Shown: in pieces, positions 6,246-6,783 of the stretch
How the letters are laid out: each line of letters opens with the position of its first letter
Position numbering within the stretch: position 1 is the first letter of the stretch
From: Verrucomicrobiales bacterium
Lineage (GTDB): Bacteria; Verrucomicrobiota; Verrucomicrobiia; Verrucomicrobiales; V1-33
DNA: 6,783 bases
Direction: 5' to 3'
Assembly: GCA_028293305.1 (NCBI GenBank)
Contig: JAQGPD010000575.1
Span: forward strand, 1 to 6,783
Translations under genes and position numbers: made by a program
The notes under the pieces: generated by a model
Database searches by the model: none
What the model saw: the letters and a program-made list of their open reading frames with translations, nothing else
Told to the model about the DNA's origin: nothing

Positions 6246-6279
6246 AGCTCCGGCCCCATCCAAGGGCCGGAGCTTTTTT
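6246..6279 (+). terminator. Rho-independent terminator of the PEP-CTERM gene
   Basis: AGCTCCGGCCC (6246-6256) pairs perfectly with GGGCCGGAGCT (6264-6274) around the 7-base loop CATCCAA, followed by TTTTTT (6274-6279). It starts 46 bases after the TGA stop. The T-tract lies only on the plus side, so it should not end the convergent transposase-like transcript in the same way. Confidence 0.93.
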
Positions 6280-6532
6280 GTGCCCAGGCACGACGTCAAT
6301 TGATGGTCAATCAGCGAAACAAGATTCCAATTCCACGGTTCCGAAGGGAACTATGATGCAACAAAAGCGCGCGGACTAACTTGTTTTATGCAAGTCGATA
6401 TTCAGACTGATAACAAGAACTGAGGACCCCGCCTCACAAATTGCATGGCTAACGACTAAGGTCCGCCCCCCAAAATCCCACGGTGCCATTCCGCATCCAG
6501 ACACCGCCAGTCGGCATCATCACACATACCAC
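6280..6532. other. Gene-free spacer between convergent genes
   Basis: No convincing reading frame is seen. The stretch is less GC-rich than the flanking genes, especially 6296-6420. It contains several short dyads: ATTGA-TGG-TCAAT (6299-6311), GTTCC-GAAG-GGAAC (6338-6351), ACTTG-TTTTATG-CAAGT (6379-6395) and TGAGG-ACCCCG-CCTCA (6421-6436). Because it follows a REP-associated transposase-like gene, these could be remnants of REP hairpins. None is repeated within the window, so this cannot be shown. Confidence 0.4.
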
Positions 6533-6783
6533 TCACTTTGTGTCCCTCACCGCATACAGCCCCCGCAACGCGGGCCTTCCCATGCTCCGGGATCCGCGCT
6601 TCCTTTCCTCCCGGCTCTTTCCGCTCGCGACCAGGTCACGATTTCGTTCAAACCACCCATCCACAAACCCTCGGCTTCCGATCACCATTCCTCTGGTGAA
6701 ATGCCGCACCCGCCTCACCAGCACCTCCGCCGCCAACAACCGCTCATCCGGCGTCGTCAGCCGCTCCCTCACCCTCTCTGAAA
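6533..6783 (-). CDS. C-terminal part of a REP-associated tyrosine transposase-like protein (IS200-like; partial)
   Basis: The minus-strand frame is open from the right edge to a TGA at 6535-6533, giving the last 82 complete codons. A GTG at 6772 is in frame, but the frame continues beyond it (S-E-R-V-R-E-R-L), so the true start lies outside. The residues LVRRVRHFTRGMVIGSRGFVDGWFERNR, split as VRHFTRG, MVIGSRGFVDGWF and ERNR, followed by a basic stretch and GLYAVRDTK, match the C-terminal pattern I associate with IS200-like/RAYT proteins in Verrucomicrobiota: HFT-x-G-x-V/I-G-S-x-F-V-x-x-x-F, then RG and a final L/V-RD. The catalytic HUH motif and Tyr would lie upstream, outside the window. RAYT proteins process REP hairpins and are usually single-copy domesticated genes rather than free insertion sequences. 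Whether this copy is intact cannot be judged. Confidence 0.7.
   Translation of the reverse strand, partial: SERVRERLTTPDERLLAAEVLVRRVRHFTRGMVIGSRGFVDGWFERNRDLVASGKSREERKRGSRSMGRPALRGLYAVRDTK

Noticed and set aside
6533..6772. A complete 79-residue gene starting at GTG 6772
   Set aside because: The frame continues upstream to the window edge and the residues match only the C-terminal end of a longer transposase-like family, so this is an edge-cut gene and not a small one.
1..6783. CRISPR array, tRNA, rRNA, defence or secretion operon
   Set aside because: No regularly spaced repeats, cloverleaf, rRNA-like stretches or recognisable proteins of such systems were found on either strand.

Overview
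The window looks like part of a high-GC Gram-negative chromosome, most likely from Verrucomicrobiota, with Planctomycetota as the alternative. This is an inference from gene content. There is an exported protein with a PEP-CTERM sorting tail, a very large exported FG-GAP/VCBS protein with an ASPIC/UnbV domain, a Sel1-repeat protein, the start of a secreted protein with a G-x-W-x-x-P-x-NW opening, and the C-terminal end of a REP-associated (IS200-like) tyrosine transposase. None of the four visible gene starts has a clear Shine-Dalgarno sequence.

Layout, left to right. 1-177 (minus) is the first 59 codons of a secreted protein that runs off the left edge. 178-336 is intergenic and, with the end of the next gene, carries two tandem hairpins. 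337-1494 (minus) is an exported Sel1-repeat protein. It lies 31 bases downstream of the large VCBS/ASPIC gene at 1526-5032 (minus), so the two probably form one transcription unit. 5033-5366 is a divergent control region with an AT-rich block and, on the minus strand, a canonical G-quadruplex motif in the leader of the VCBS gene. 5367-6200 (plus) is a PEP-CTERM protein closed by a textbook intrinsic terminator at 6246-6279. 6281-6532 has no recognisable gene. 6533-6783 (minus) is the tail of the transposase-like gene, cut by the right edge.

All four non-transposase genes encode proteins with signal peptides, so the region is devoted to exported or surface proteins. The large protein has 14 Asp-rich FG-GAP-type calcium-binding loops in two lobes flanking an ASPIC/UnbV domain. 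The Sel1 protein has seven helical repeats of a scaffold type and may be its periplasmic partner. The PEP-CTERM protein would be processed by an exosortase encoded elsewhere. No defence system, CRISPR array, tRNA or rRNA is visible. The least explained items are the G-quadruplex leader, the tandem hairpins after the Sel1 gene, and the change of strand composition inside the VCBS gene.
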